Shown one piece after another: positions 9,226 to 16,749 of a DNA stretch of 64,000 nt. A program made the translations under genes and the position numbers. This stretch comes from DATKDF01 sp963752045 (GTDB taxonomy: Bacteria > Acidobacteriota > Vicinamibacteria > Vicinamibacterales > SCN-69-37). Where the stretch lies: the NCBI GenBank assembly GCA_963752045.1, contig CAVVWN010000007.1:1-64000 (forward strand), in the 5' to 3' direction. The notes beneath the pieces are model-generated. The model saw only the letters and a list, made by a program, of their open reading frames with translations, did no database searches and was not told the origin of the DNA. Each line of letters opens with the position of its first letter. Within the stretch, counting starts at the first letter, position 1.

Positions 9226-10467
9226 TTAGATCCGCGCCCGCACGGCCGCCACCGCCCGCTCGACGTCGGCCATCGTGTTGTAGAAGTGCGGCGAGAACCG
9301 CAGCGTGTTGCCACGAGCCGCGCAGATGATGCGGTCTTCCTCGTAGAGCTCGGCGGCCATGGGACCGCCCGCGCGCGACCCGGGCTGGAAGGTGACGATG
9401 GCGGCCCGGCGGTCGGCCACCGGACTGGTGTGCATCACGACGCCGTCGATGCGACTGAACCCTTCCACCAGTGCCGTCGCGAGCGCGCGCGAGCGCGCCT
9501 CGATCGGCGCCTTCCCCACCTCCATCTGGAAGGCGACAGCCTCGCCAAACGCCATCATCGCGGCCTCGTCGCGCTGGCCGTGCGCCTCGAACTCGCGCGA
9601 GATGCCCACGGCGCCGCCATACAGGCTCACCACGCTTGGCGCAATCCGGTCGCGCGCGGCCGGGTTCACGTAGAGCACGCCGTTCTCGCGCGCGCCGCAC
9701 GGCCACTTGTGCGCGCTGCCGGAATAGAAGTCGGGCTGCATGAGGCCGACGTCGATGTTCATGATGCCGAACGACTGCGCCCCGTCCACCAGACTGAGCA
9801 CGCCGCGCTCGCGCGCGAGCCGGCAGAGCTCGGCCGCCGGCATCAAATCGCCGGACGTGGCCGTCACGTGACTGAACGCCAGCACGCGCGTCGAGGGGGT
9901 GATCGCCTGCGACACCCGGTCGAGTATCGCTTCCGTGCCCGGATGCGGCGCCGGCTGCTCGAGTGTCGTCACCGTGAACCCGGCACGCCGTGACTTGACC
10001 TGCCAGGCGTTCAGGTTGCTCGGGTGGTTGTCCGAGAAGAGCAGCACGTCGTCGCCCGGACCGAGATCGAGGCCGCTCGACACGAGGTTGTTCGATTCGC
10101 TCGTGTTCCGCGTGAGGATGACGGTCTCCGGCGTCGCGCCAATGAACGCGGCCACGCGCCGGCGAGCTTCTTCCCGCCCTTCGCCGAGCTGCCGCCGATT
10201 GGCGGGAGATGGATCCCGGTCGATCTCGCGGCTCGCCCGCTCGAGGACGCCGACGACGCGGCGCGACGCCGGACAGAGGTTGGCCGCGTTGAACATCGCG
10301 AGATCGCCGTCCATCAGGAACGCCGCGCGCACGTTCTCCCAGGCGGCTTCACCCGGCGCCTGACCGAGCCAGTCACTCGACCGCGCCGGCATCGGAACGA
10401 GGGCCGCCGAGCCGCCAAGGGCGAGCACTCTGCCAAAGTCCCGTCGGCTCCATCCTGTCGCGCGCAT
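9226..10467 (-). CDS. Tat-exported class V aminotransferase-fold PLP enzyme
   Basis: The 413-residue protein starts at the ATG at 10467, preceded by AGGAGGAGG (10474-10482). It begins with a twin-arginine signal (SRRDFGRVLALGGSAALV), so a folded, cofactor-loaded enzyme is expected in the periplasm. The body is a class V PLP enzyme of the isopenicillin-N-epimerase/cysteine-desulfurase group: TRNTSESNN binds cofactor phosphate, SLVDGAQSFG holds the Asp that contacts PLP, and GSAHKWPCG carries the Schiff-base lysine. The C-terminal domain ends RFSPHFYNTMADVERAV. The substrate cannot be deduced; epimerase, lyase and desulfurase are all found in this group. No co-operonic partner is evident. Confidence 0.85.
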   Translation of the reverse strand: MRATGWSRRDFGRVLALGGSAALVPMPARSSDWLGQAPGEAAWENVRAAFLMDGDLAMFNAANLCPASRRVVGVLERASREIDRDPSPANRRQLGEGREEARRRVAAFIGATPETVILTRNTSESNNLVSSGLDLGPGDDVLLFSDNHPSNLNAWQVKSRRAGFTVTTLEQPAPHPGTEAILDRVSQAITPSTRVLAFSHVTATSGDLMPAAELCRLARERGVLSLVDGAQSFGIMNIDVGLMQPDFYSGSAHKWPCGARENGVLYVNPAARDRIAPSVVSLYGGAVGISREFEAHGQRDEAAMMAFGEAVAFQMEVGKAPIEARSRALATALVEGFSRIDGVVMHTSPVADRRAAIVTFQPGSRAGGPMAAELYEEDRIICAARGNTLRFSPHFYNTMADVERAVAAVRARI

Positions 10468-10473
10468 GTCGCC

Positions 10474-10482
10474 CCTCCTCCT
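10474..10482 (-). promoter_or_regulatory. Strong ribosome binding site for the Tat-signal start
   Basis: On the minus strand this reads AGGAGGAGG, ending 6 bases before the ATG at 10467. It favours that start over an in-frame codon 48 bases further upstream, and places the twin-arginine motif at the N-terminus. Confidence 0.6.
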
Positions 10483-10575
10483 GTTGTCCGTCCCCGCACA
10501 TGCCGGGTCCGCCACGGCCGTCCCGACGACGCCCAGTGAAACGCAAACCCCCGGAACGCGCTATTGTAGGGTGTT

Positions 10576-12411
10576 ATGCACAGCCGAACCATCGTGCGCC
10601 GCCTTGCGCTCTCTGTCTTCGCTCTTGCGGCGGCCACGACCGTCCTTCGGTCGGCGGCGCCCGAACCGGCCGACCAGCGCCGCTTCATCGGCGGTGTCGA
10701 GCTCGTCGCCGTGGACTTCGTGGCGCTCGACGCGGCCGGCCAGCCCGTGCCGGACCTGCGCGAGGACGAAGTCACCGTCAAGATCGACGGACGGAACCGC
10801 GTCATCCGCTCGCTGCAGTACGTGGAAGTGGCCCGCCCGCTTTCGGCATCGGCGCCGGCGGCCCCGCTGCCGCCGCCGTATGGCAGCAACGCGCCCGAAG
10901 ACGCCGGCCGCTCGTTCGTCATGGTCATCGACGACGAGTCGTTCCGGCCGGGCAAGGAATCGCTCATGCGGGCGGCCGTCGGCCAGTTCCTCGACACGCT
11001 CTCGCGCCGCGACCGGGTGGCGCTCGTGACCGTGCCGCACGGCAGCACGCGTACCGATCTGACGACCGATCACGCGCGCGTGAACGAGATCCTGCAGACC
11101 ATCGTGGGCCACGCACCCCAGCAACTCGACGCATCCGAGGAAGCGTGCCGCACGCGCCGCACGCTCGAGGCGCTCGACAGCCTGCTCAGGGGCATCGTCA
11201 ATCCCGACGGCCCGACCCACGTGCTCTTCTTCTCATCGAGCATGCTCCCGCCCCGGCGGGACTCGGTGGCCACGCGCGCGCCGGGCATGTGCGAGATCAC
11301 GCCTGAGCACTTCCTGTTCGTGGGCGAAGCGGCCGGAAACGCCCGCGCCCAGTTCTACGTCATCATGCCGACCGAGGTCATGCCCGACCCGGCGTACGAG
11401 GTCACGAACTTCAACTCGCCGTCCGGATCGGCCAACCCGATCGAGGGCCTCGAGCACCTCGCCGGCGTCACCGGCGGCGAGCGCATGACCCTCGTCACGA
11501 ACCAGGCACGCCCGCTCGACCGCGTGCTCACGGAAACGTCGGGGTACTACATCGTGGCGTTCGAGCCGGAACCGTCGGATCGGAACTCCGAGCATCACGG
11601 CCTCGAGATCAGCGTGTCGCGTGAGGGCGTTGCCGAGCGCGCGCGGCCCACGATTGCGATCGCCGAGCGCGTCGACGACCCGATCCCCACCGTGACGCCG
11701 GCCGACATGCTGCGCGAAGCCCGCGTGTACCGCGACCTGCCGCTCAGAACCACCGGCTACATCTCGCGCGGGCCGACGGCCGAAGAACCGCGGGTTGTCG
11801 TCATGGGCGAGGCGTTCGATCCGGCAGCCGCGCTCGTGGCCGCCGCCGCCGGCCTCTTCGACCAGCAGGGACGACTCGTCGCACAGTGGACGGCCAACTC
11901 GTCGGATCTCGGCCGGCGCGCCACGATCGGCGCGCTCGCGGCGCCGCCGGGCACCTATCGCCTGCGCTTTGCCGCCCGCGACGCCGACGGGCGCACGGGC
12001 ACGGCCGACACGCAAGTGGAGGTCGGCCTGATGGGAGGAACCGGGTTCGAGCTGAGCTCGGTGGTGCTGGGCCTGTCGAGATCGGGCGGCGCCGGCATGG
12101 GCGTCTCGTTCCAGCCACGTCTGGAGTTCACGACCGAGCCGGTGGCGATTGCCTACGTCGAAGTGTACGGCGGCCAGGCCGGAGACCGGGTTGGCGCCAT
12201 GGTGGAGATCACGACGTCGGTGGACGGCCCGGCGATCGTCGCCCTGCCGCTCGCGCTCGAGCCCACGCGTGACGCCGACCGGTTCCAGGCCACGGGCGCC
12301 GTGCCCATCGGCGCTCTCCCGGCGGGCGATTACCTCGTTCGCGTGAGCGTCGGCCCGGAGGGTCAGGCCGGAACGACCGTGTTCCGGACGCTGCGCAAGT
12401 CGGCCGGATAG
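10576..12411 (+). CDS. Secreted VWFA-related protein, acidobacterial type
   Basis: The 611-residue protein has an N-terminal signal peptide (RRLALSVFALAAATTVLRSAA). The first mature segment (VDFVALDAAGQPVPDLREDE, then VKIDGRNRVIRSL) is the entry strand typical of the VWFA-related family expanded in Acidobacteriota. A von Willebrand A-like domain follows, with FVMVIDDESFRPGK and DRVALVTVPHG. The canonical MIDAS DxSxS is replaced by DDESF, so metal binding may differ. The C-terminal part looks like beta-sandwich domains, with no enzyme motif seen. It is followed one base later by the start of a membrane-protein gene, so the two are likely co-transcribed. The family is of unknown function. Confidence 0.85.
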   Translation: MHSRTIVRRLALSVFALAAATTVLRSAAPEPADQRRFIGGVELVAVDFVALDAAGQPVPDLREDEVTVKIDGRNRVIRSLQYVEVARPLSASAPAAPLPPPYGSNAPEDAGRSFVMVIDDESFRPGKESLMRAAVGQFLDTLSRRDRVALVTVPHGSTRTDLTTDHARVNEILQTIVGHAPQQLDASEEACRTRRTLEALDSLLRGIVNPDGPTHVLFFSSSMLPPRRDSVATRAPGMCEITPEHFLFVGEAAGNARAQFYVIMPTEVMPDPAYEVTNFNSPSGSANPIEGLEHLAGVTGGERMTLVTNQARPLDRVLTETSGYYIVAFEPEPSDRNSEHHGLEISVSREGVAERARPTIAIAERVDDPIPTVTPADMLREARVYRDLPLRTTGYISRGPTAEEPRVVVMGEAFDPAAALVAAAAGLFDQQGRLVAQWTANSSDLGRRATIGALAAPPGTYRLRFAARDADGRTGTADTQVEVGLMGGTGFELSSVVLGLSRSGGAGMGVSFQPRLEFTTEPVAIAYVEVYGGQAGDRVGAMVEITTSVDGPAIVALPLALEPTRDADRFQATGAVPIGALPAGDYLVRVSVGPEGQAGTTVFRTLRKSAG

Positions 12412-12412
12412 C

Positions 12413-14011
12413 ATGGCGCGACGGGCAGCTCTGCTGTTCGCACTGCTCGCTGCCCTTCACACCTGGCCGCTCGCGAGCGCGCCGGCGCGGCTGTCGCTCA
12501 ACTACAACGCCGACGCCGAACTGAACGCGTGGATTCTCTCGTGGGTGGCCCGCACGCTGCCGGCCGACCCGGCCAGCCTCTTCAACGGGAACATCTTCGA
12601 GCCCGAGCGCGCCACATTGGCCTACTCGGAGCCGCTCATCGTGCCGGCGCTCATCGGGGCGCCGGCGAGATGGCTCGGCGGCTCGCCCGTGCTCACGTTC
12701 AATCTGGTGCTCGTCGCCGGCCTGGTGCTCACGGCGCTCAGCGGCTGGTACGTCACCTGGAAGTGGACCGGATCGAACGGCGCGGCGCTCGTGGCCGGGG
12801 CGCTCCTGGCTTTCAACGAACATCTGCTGATTCGCCTGCCGCACACGGCGGCCTCGCACCTGTGGGGACCGCCGCTCGCGCTGTATCTGGCCGATCGGCT
12901 GCTGGCTTCGCCGGAACGCCGCCACGCGGCATGGCTTGCGCTCGTCGTGGCCGCCACGGCCGCGACGTCGGTCTACTCGCTGGCGCTCTCGGGCATCGTC
13001 GTCGGCTGCGTGATCGTGTCGGGCGTGCTCACAAGACGATGGCGGGCGGCTGCCGTCGTCGCGGCGTCGGCGATGGCGGGCCTCGTCGTCGCCTCACCGG
13101 TCCTCGTGCCGTACGCGCGCCTGGCCTCGAGCGGGGCGACGCGGCCGCTCGAGATCGTGTCGCAGTTCACGGCGGCGCCGGCGGCCTATCTCACGTCGAT
13201 GAGCCGCCTGCACGCCGGCTGGTCGTCGGTGTTCTTCCGTGACGACCTCAACGTGTTTTTCGCCGGGTTCACCGCGCTCGTGCTGGCCGGCATCGGCCTC
13301 GTGACTGCCGTCGGCGACGAGGCGCAGAGGCGGCGCGCGCTCGTCCTCGTGCTCATCGCCGCGGTGGGCGTGCTCTTGTCGTTCGGACCCGGGACGTCCG
13401 TTTACGTGTGGCTCTACGAGCACTTCCCTCCGCTCCGCGGCATTCGCGCGCCCGTCCGGTTCGGCTATCTCTATCTGATGGTGGTGGGTCTCTCTGCCGG
13501 CTTCGGTGTGGCTTTCGTGCTCGCGCGCGCGCGCCGCGGCCGGTGGGCGACTGCCGCGTGTGCGCTCGTTCTGGTGACGGCCGAGGCGGCGCACGCGCCG
13601 ATTCGCACGGCGCCGTTCACCGAGGTTCCGCCCATCTACACGCTGCTTCGCGACATCGACGCGCCCGTCGTGCTCGTCGAAACGCCGTTCTGGCCGCCCG
13701 ACGTCATGCACGAAAACGGCGAGTACGTGCTCAACGCCACGGCCCACTGGCGACCGGTGATGAACGGCTACAGCGGGTTCACGCCGATGTCGTACCGCGA
13801 GCGGGCGGCCACGTTCTGGTACTTCCCACGCGAGGGCACGGTCGAGGCCATGCGGCGGGAAGGCGCCACGCACGTCATGGTGCACCTCGAACGATTCGAC
13901 GAACGCGAAAGCCGCGAGGTCGCCGAGAACCTCGCCGGCCGCCGCGACCTCTGGCTCGTGGCGACCGACAGCTTCGGCCACCGGCTCTACGAACTACGAG
14001 GCGGCAAGTGA
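12413..14011 (+). CDS. Polytopic membrane protein, glycosyltransferase-C-like
   Basis: A 532-residue protein with about ten to twelve hydrophobic segments, from LLFALLAALHTWPLAS at the start to about residue 390, then a soluble C-terminal domain of about 140 residues. An early acidic loop (YNADAELNAWILSW, near residue 30) resembles the first-loop Asp of GT-C enzymes such as the GT39 and YfhO-like families. PLRGIRAPVRFGYLYLM is also typical of the large acidobacterial membrane glycosyltransferase-like proteins. No precise family could be fixed. The start one base after the VWFA gene suggests co-transcription. The stop codon lies inside the first arm of the repeat hairpin at 14008-14097. Confidence 0.65.
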   Translation: MARRAALLFALLAALHTWPLASAPARLSLNYNADAELNAWILSWVARTLPADPASLFNGNIFEPERATLAYSEPLIVPALIGAPARWLGGSPVLTFNLVLVAGLVLTALSGWYVTWKWTGSNGAALVAGALLAFNEHLLIRLPHTAASHLWGPPLALYLADRLLASPERRHAAWLALVVAATAATSVYSLALSGIVVGCVIVSGVLTRRWRAAAVVAASAMAGLVVASPVLVPYARLASSGATRPLEIVSQFTAAPAAYLTSMSRLHAGWSSVFFRDDLNVFFAGFTALVLAGIGLVTAVGDEAQRRRALVLVLIAAVGVLLSFGPGTSVYVWLYEHFPPLRGIRAPVRFGYLYLMVVGLSAGFGVAFVLARARRGRWATAACALVLVTAEAAHAPIRTAPFTEVPPIYTLLRDIDAPVVLVETPFWPPDVMHENGEYVLNATAHWRPVMNGYSGFTPMSYRERAATFWYFPREGTVEAMRREGATHVMVHLERFDERESREVAENLAGRRDLWLVATDSFGHRLYELRGGK

Positions 14012-14097
14012 ATCTGGGATCTGGAATCTGGGATCTGGGATCTGAGTTTCCAGATTCCAGATGCCCGTAGATCCCAGATTCCCGATCCCAGATTCAC
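14008..14097. repeat. GATCCCAGATTC-type iterated repeat forming a long hairpin
   Basis: The outer arms GTGAATCTGGGATC (14008-14021) and its exact complement (14084-14097) enclose more copies of the ATCTGGGA / CCAGATTCC word in both orientations. The left arm includes the stop codon of the membrane-protein gene, so it may act as a 3'-end structure. The same words recur at 58618-58658 and 59011-59030. Confidence 0.65.
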
Positions 14098-14134
14098 CGA
14101 TCGAGCTGTGCTAGAGTGGTGAGTCCTGCCGTGT

Positions 14135-14210
14135 GGTGAGTGTAGCTCAATGGCAGAGCACCGGACTGTGGCTCCGGTGGTTGCGGGTTCGATCCCCGTC
14201 ACTCACCCCA
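14135..14210 (+). tRNA. tRNA-His (anticodon GTG)
   Basis: The acceptor stem GTGAGTG pairs with CACTCAC. An extra G at 14135 can pair with C at 14207, the G-1:C73 pair diagnostic of histidine tRNA. The D arm is TAGCTCAATGGCAGAGC. The anticodon stem CCGGA/TCCGG encloses CTGTGGC, giving anticodon GTG at 14168-14170. The T arm contains GGTTCGATC. The 3' CCA is encoded (14208-14210). The tRNA sits at the left edge of a toxin-antitoxin zone, a common landing place for accessory DNA, but no integrase or duplicated tRNA end was seen. Confidence 0.95.
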
Positions 14211-14308
14211 AAACCCGGTTCGCGGTTCTCGGGCCACCCGTCCAGCCGTTTCGCGAGGACGCTCCATTCCGCCCGACTCTCGATCAGGGCTATCCGGCCC
14301 TGACGTAG

Positions 14309-14377
14309 TCCGTCGCAGGCAGTATCCCGGCGCACGTGCTGAGGAAGATCAAGGAGGAACTCGATGGCGGCTCGTAA
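14309..14377 (+). pseudogene. C-terminal relic of a RelE/HigB-like toxin
   Basis: The frame reads SVAGSIPAHVLRKIKEELDGGS and stops at 14375-14377, inside the start of the antitoxin gene. IPAHVLRKIKEEL is a typical last helix of RelE/HigB-type toxins encoded directly before this class of HTH antitoxin, including the short overlap. An in-frame TAG at 14306-14308 precedes it, and the 95 bases back to the tRNA hold no toxin core. The toxin therefore seems to have been deleted down to its last 20 or so codons. Based on memory of the family; a search would settle it. Confidence 0.55.
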
Positions 14378-14636
14378 GCGGAACATTGGCCTCGAAATCC
14401 TCGAGGGCATTCGGGAGCTCAAGCGGGGTGAGCACGGACGCATCATCAACGTGCCGTCCATCTCGAGCATTCGTGAGAAGACCGGGCTCTCGCAGTCGCA
14501 GTTCGCAGGAGTGCTGGGGGTGTCCGTACGCACTCTCCAGGAATGGGAGCAGGGCCGGCGCACGCCATCCGGCGCGGCGCGAACCTTGCTGCTGATCGCC
14601 GCCAGGAACCCGAAGGCGTTGTTGGACGTCGCCTGA
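14364..14636 (+). CDS. HTH (XRE-family) antitoxin-like regulator
   Basis: The 90-residue protein has an N-terminal arm and a helix-turn-helix: IREKTGLSQSQFAGVLGVSVRTLQEWEQGRRTPSGAAR (about residues 37-75). This is the form seen in HigA/NadS-type antitoxins that follow a RelE-like toxin gene. The AAGGAGG just upstream (14351-14357) is the ribosome binding site. It would bind its own promoter and neutralise the toxin. Here the toxin is reduced to a relic, so the gene is an orphan antitoxin or a solitary regulator. Confidence 0.8.
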   Translation: MAARKRNIGLEILEGIRELKRGEHGRIINVPSISSIREKTGLSQSQFAGVLGVSVRTLQEWEQGRRTPSGAARTLLLIAARNPKALLDVA

Positions 14637-14658
14637 CGAAGGGCGCCGGGCTTGAGCC

Positions 14659-14961
14659 ATGGCTCTTACCCGGGACTTCAAGGAAACGGTCCAGGCGCGG
14701 ATTCGGCGAGACCCCGCGTACCGGAAGGAACTGCTCCGAGAGGGCGTGCAGTGTCTTCTGGAGGGCGACCTGGACACGGGAAAGGCGATCCTGAGCCACG
14801 GATTGCCCGGGCCACCTTCGCCATTGCGAAGTGGCCCGGCGGCGGCAGCGCGCAATCCGCGCGGACGGAGGTGGCGGTTTCTCGTGTCACCTCGCCCGGA
14901 GGCCGCACGGCGTCAACGCCGGCGCGCTTCGGACGGCTCGGCGCACTTGAAAGAAACTTGA
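14659..14961 (+). pseudogene. Truncated HTH antitoxin-like gene
   Basis: The first 45 codons read MALTRDFKETVQARIRRDPAYRK and end EGDLDTGKAIL. This is the conserved N-terminus of a roughly 95-residue DNA-binding antitoxin-type regulator, normally followed by a DYINATIGF-like helix and HTH. Here the similarity stops at about 14793. The rest of the open frame (Pro/Arg-rich, no predicted HTH) looks like read-through of unrelated DNA. The DNA-binding half is missing, so I treat it as a remnant. From there to 14986 I see nothing else coding. Confidence 0.55.
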
Positions 14962-14986
14962 AACGCGCACCGCGGGCAGGCCAGCA

Positions 14987-16255
14987 TCATCGTGACCGTG
15001 ACGCTCTGCGCGCGCGCGCCAGGTCGTCGTGCTCGAAGGCCGAGGCCATGCGGTCGATGTCCGGCTGCGTGAGGCCGCGTCTTGCTGCCTCCGCGCGCCA
15101 GCGCGACACTGCGGCGGCTACTTCGGCCGCGATCTGCTTCGCGCGGGCTTCGGTCAGCTCGAAGTATCCCGCCGCCTCGAACGCCAGCACCATCGAGGCC
15201 GTGTTGTCATCCTCGGTGATCGCCGTCGTCATGACCCGCGGCTTGATGTCGACGGGGACCGGATTGAGGTCGTAGGCAGGAGACAGCCGCCAGCCGTTCT
15301 GCCCGGCGTAGAGGAAGGCGTGGTTGCGCAGGTGGTCGTCGGTGTTGGAGATCAGCACGTTGAAGACAAGCCTCCGCCAGAGTTGCTCCATATCCTGTTG
15401 CGGCGCGGCCCCGTACTGGCGCAGGGCGTCCACCAGTTCGAGATAGCTGTGCATCTCGTTGGCCCTTGCGCCCAGCATGCTCATCGCCGACAGGAACGGG
15501 ACGCGCGTTCCGCCGCTTCGATCGAAGCGCGTGACGATCACAACCGGCTTTCCGGCAACAGCCTCGAGGCTGAATTCGGGCACGGAGATACCAGAGGCTT
15601 GCGCAAGCGACAGGGCGACCGCCTCCCAGGCGACGGTATTGATTTCGTCGTCGCGGTGCGGGAACTTCGCGATCGCAAGTCGGCCGTCGCGCAATCGCAC
15701 CGAAGCCTTGGGACGCGCGCCACCGAGTGAAGATCCGGGCGCAAACAGCAGCCGCAGGTCTTCGTCAGTGTCCCGCTCGTCGACCACGCGTTCCGAAGCC
15801 GCGAGGAGCCCTGGCAGTTCCATGAGAGGCGGAATGCGCTGTCCGTCGTCCGCCTCGCGCAGGAATGGTCCCCCTTCCTGCATGGCGAATCGCAACGCGC
15901 CCTGCCTCGCTTCATCGTCAACCAGCAGCAGGTAGTCGATTTCGCGCAGGAAGCGCACGGCCTGCCCACGGCGTTCCGCCTGCCGCCGCGCACGACGGCG
16001 CATGAGCGCGCGTCCCCACCGGTCGGGCGCGGAGTCTCCCACCGCGCCAAACATCGGCATGTCGGCTGGCGTGTGGAACGCTCCCCCGCCGAGCACAAGC
16101 GCCGGCTCGAGTGAGAACCGTGCCGGATGCCGTAACCACGCGGAGTCGTATTCGAAGCTGGCGGTTTCCTTGTTCTTGCGCAGCCGCGCCCAGAGGCGCC
16201 CCGAGAGATGGGCGACGCCGTCGAGATCGACGTAGACGAGCACCTCGGTGTCCAT
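14987..16255 (-). CDS. hipA: HipA-type serine/threonine kinase toxin
   Basis: A 422-residue protein of the HipA fold. It starts with the N-terminal subdomain (VLVYVDLDGVAHLSGRLWA), then has the ATP-contacting SSLGGARPKASV (near 172-183), the lysine strand LAIAKFPHRDDE, the catalytic loop NTDDHLRNHAF (near 303-313) and the metal-binding segment LSPAYDLNP. All expected catalytic residues (Asp and Asn of the DDHxRN loop, Asp of YDLNP) are kept. In the known system HipA phosphorylates glutamyl-tRNA synthetase and halts translation; the target here is not shown. The start ATG overlaps the hipB stop by one base (TGATG), as in classical hipBA operons. Confidence 0.92.
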   Translation of the reverse strand: MDTEVLVYVDLDGVAHLSGRLWARLRKNKETASFEYDSAWLRHPARFSLEPALVLGGGAFHTPADMPMFGAVGDSAPDRWGRALMRRRARRQAERRGQAVRFLREIDYLLLVDDEARQGALRFAMQEGGPFLREADDGQRIPPLMELPGLLAASERVVDERDTDEDLRLLFAPGSSLGGARPKASVRLRDGRLAIAKFPHRDDEINTVAWEAVALSLAQASGISVPEFSLEAVAGKPVVIVTRFDRSGGTRVPFLSAMSMLGARANEMHSYLELVDALRQYGAAPQQDMEQLWRRLVFNVLISNTDDHLRNHAFLYAGQNGWRLSPAYDLNPVPVDIKPRVMTTAITEDDNTASMVLAFEAAGYFELTEARAKQIAAEVAAAVSRWRAEAARRGLTQPDIDRMASAFEHDDLARARRASRSR

Positions 16256-16599
16256 CACGTCGTCCCTCGGGGTTTGATCCGGCGCGTGGTGCGGATGCGC
16301 TGCGGCAGGAATTCCTCTTCGAGTTGGAGGCCCAGGGCGTCGTTCCTCGGGTCGGCGAGATTGCCCAGTGGCTCCAGGAGGCCGAGCACAAAGAGAACTG
16401 TCGCGTAGATGCCCATGGCAACCCCGGCGTTGCCCTTTTCGAGTTTCACGAGCGTGGTCTGGCTGATGGACGCGCGCTCGGCGACGATCGCCAGGGGAAG
16501 ACGCCGCCGCCGCCGCGCATCGCGGATATCGCGACCCAGCTTCCGCAGGGCGTTGCGAACCGGGATGGGGAGGGCGATAGCAGCCCGACTTGTCCTCAT
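16255..16599 (-). CDS. hipB: HipB-like HTH antitoxin
   Basis: The 114-residue protein has an XRE helix-turn-helix at about residues 20-62 (LGRDIRDARRRRRLPLAIVA, then ERASISQTTLVKLEKGNAGV). A roughly 40-residue tail follows that would bind HipA. It lies directly before hipA with TGATG coupling, so partner assignment is secure. The start codon at 16599 adjoins an AT-rich segment that probably holds the promoter and operator, consistent with the autoregulation known for the family. Confidence 0.88.
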   Translation of the reverse strand: MRTSRAAIALPIPVRNALRKLGRDIRDARRRRRLPLAIVAERASISQTTLVKLEKGNAGVAMGIYATVLFVLGLLEPLGNLADPRNDALGLQLEEEFLPQRIRTTRRIKPRGTT

Positions 16600-16670
16600 G
16601 TAGCATCCATATTAATTGTCTTTATATGATTTAAAATATATTATTATGTAGTCTAACTAAAGCACAACCA
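16600..16670 (-). promoter_or_regulatory. AT-rich promoter/operator region of hipBA
   Basis: This block is strikingly A+T-rich in an otherwise very GC-rich window (for example TTTAAAATATATTATTATG on the plus strand). On the minus strand TTGTGC near 16665 and ATAATA near 16640 have roughly 17-base spacing and could be -35/-10 elements. The exact operator is not recognisable. The base bias supports lateral acquisition of the toxin-antitoxin pair. Confidence 0.45.
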
Positions 16671-16749
16671 AACCTCGACAGCCAGCAACCCCGCCGCCTG
16701 GTCCACCGTCCAACCTGCCGATAGCGGCCTCGCCGCTCCCCGGTGGCTC

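Noticed and set aside
14659..14961. An intact 100-residue antitoxin
   Set aside because: Family similarity ends at codon 45 and the rest is low-complexity read-through, so it is listed as truncated.
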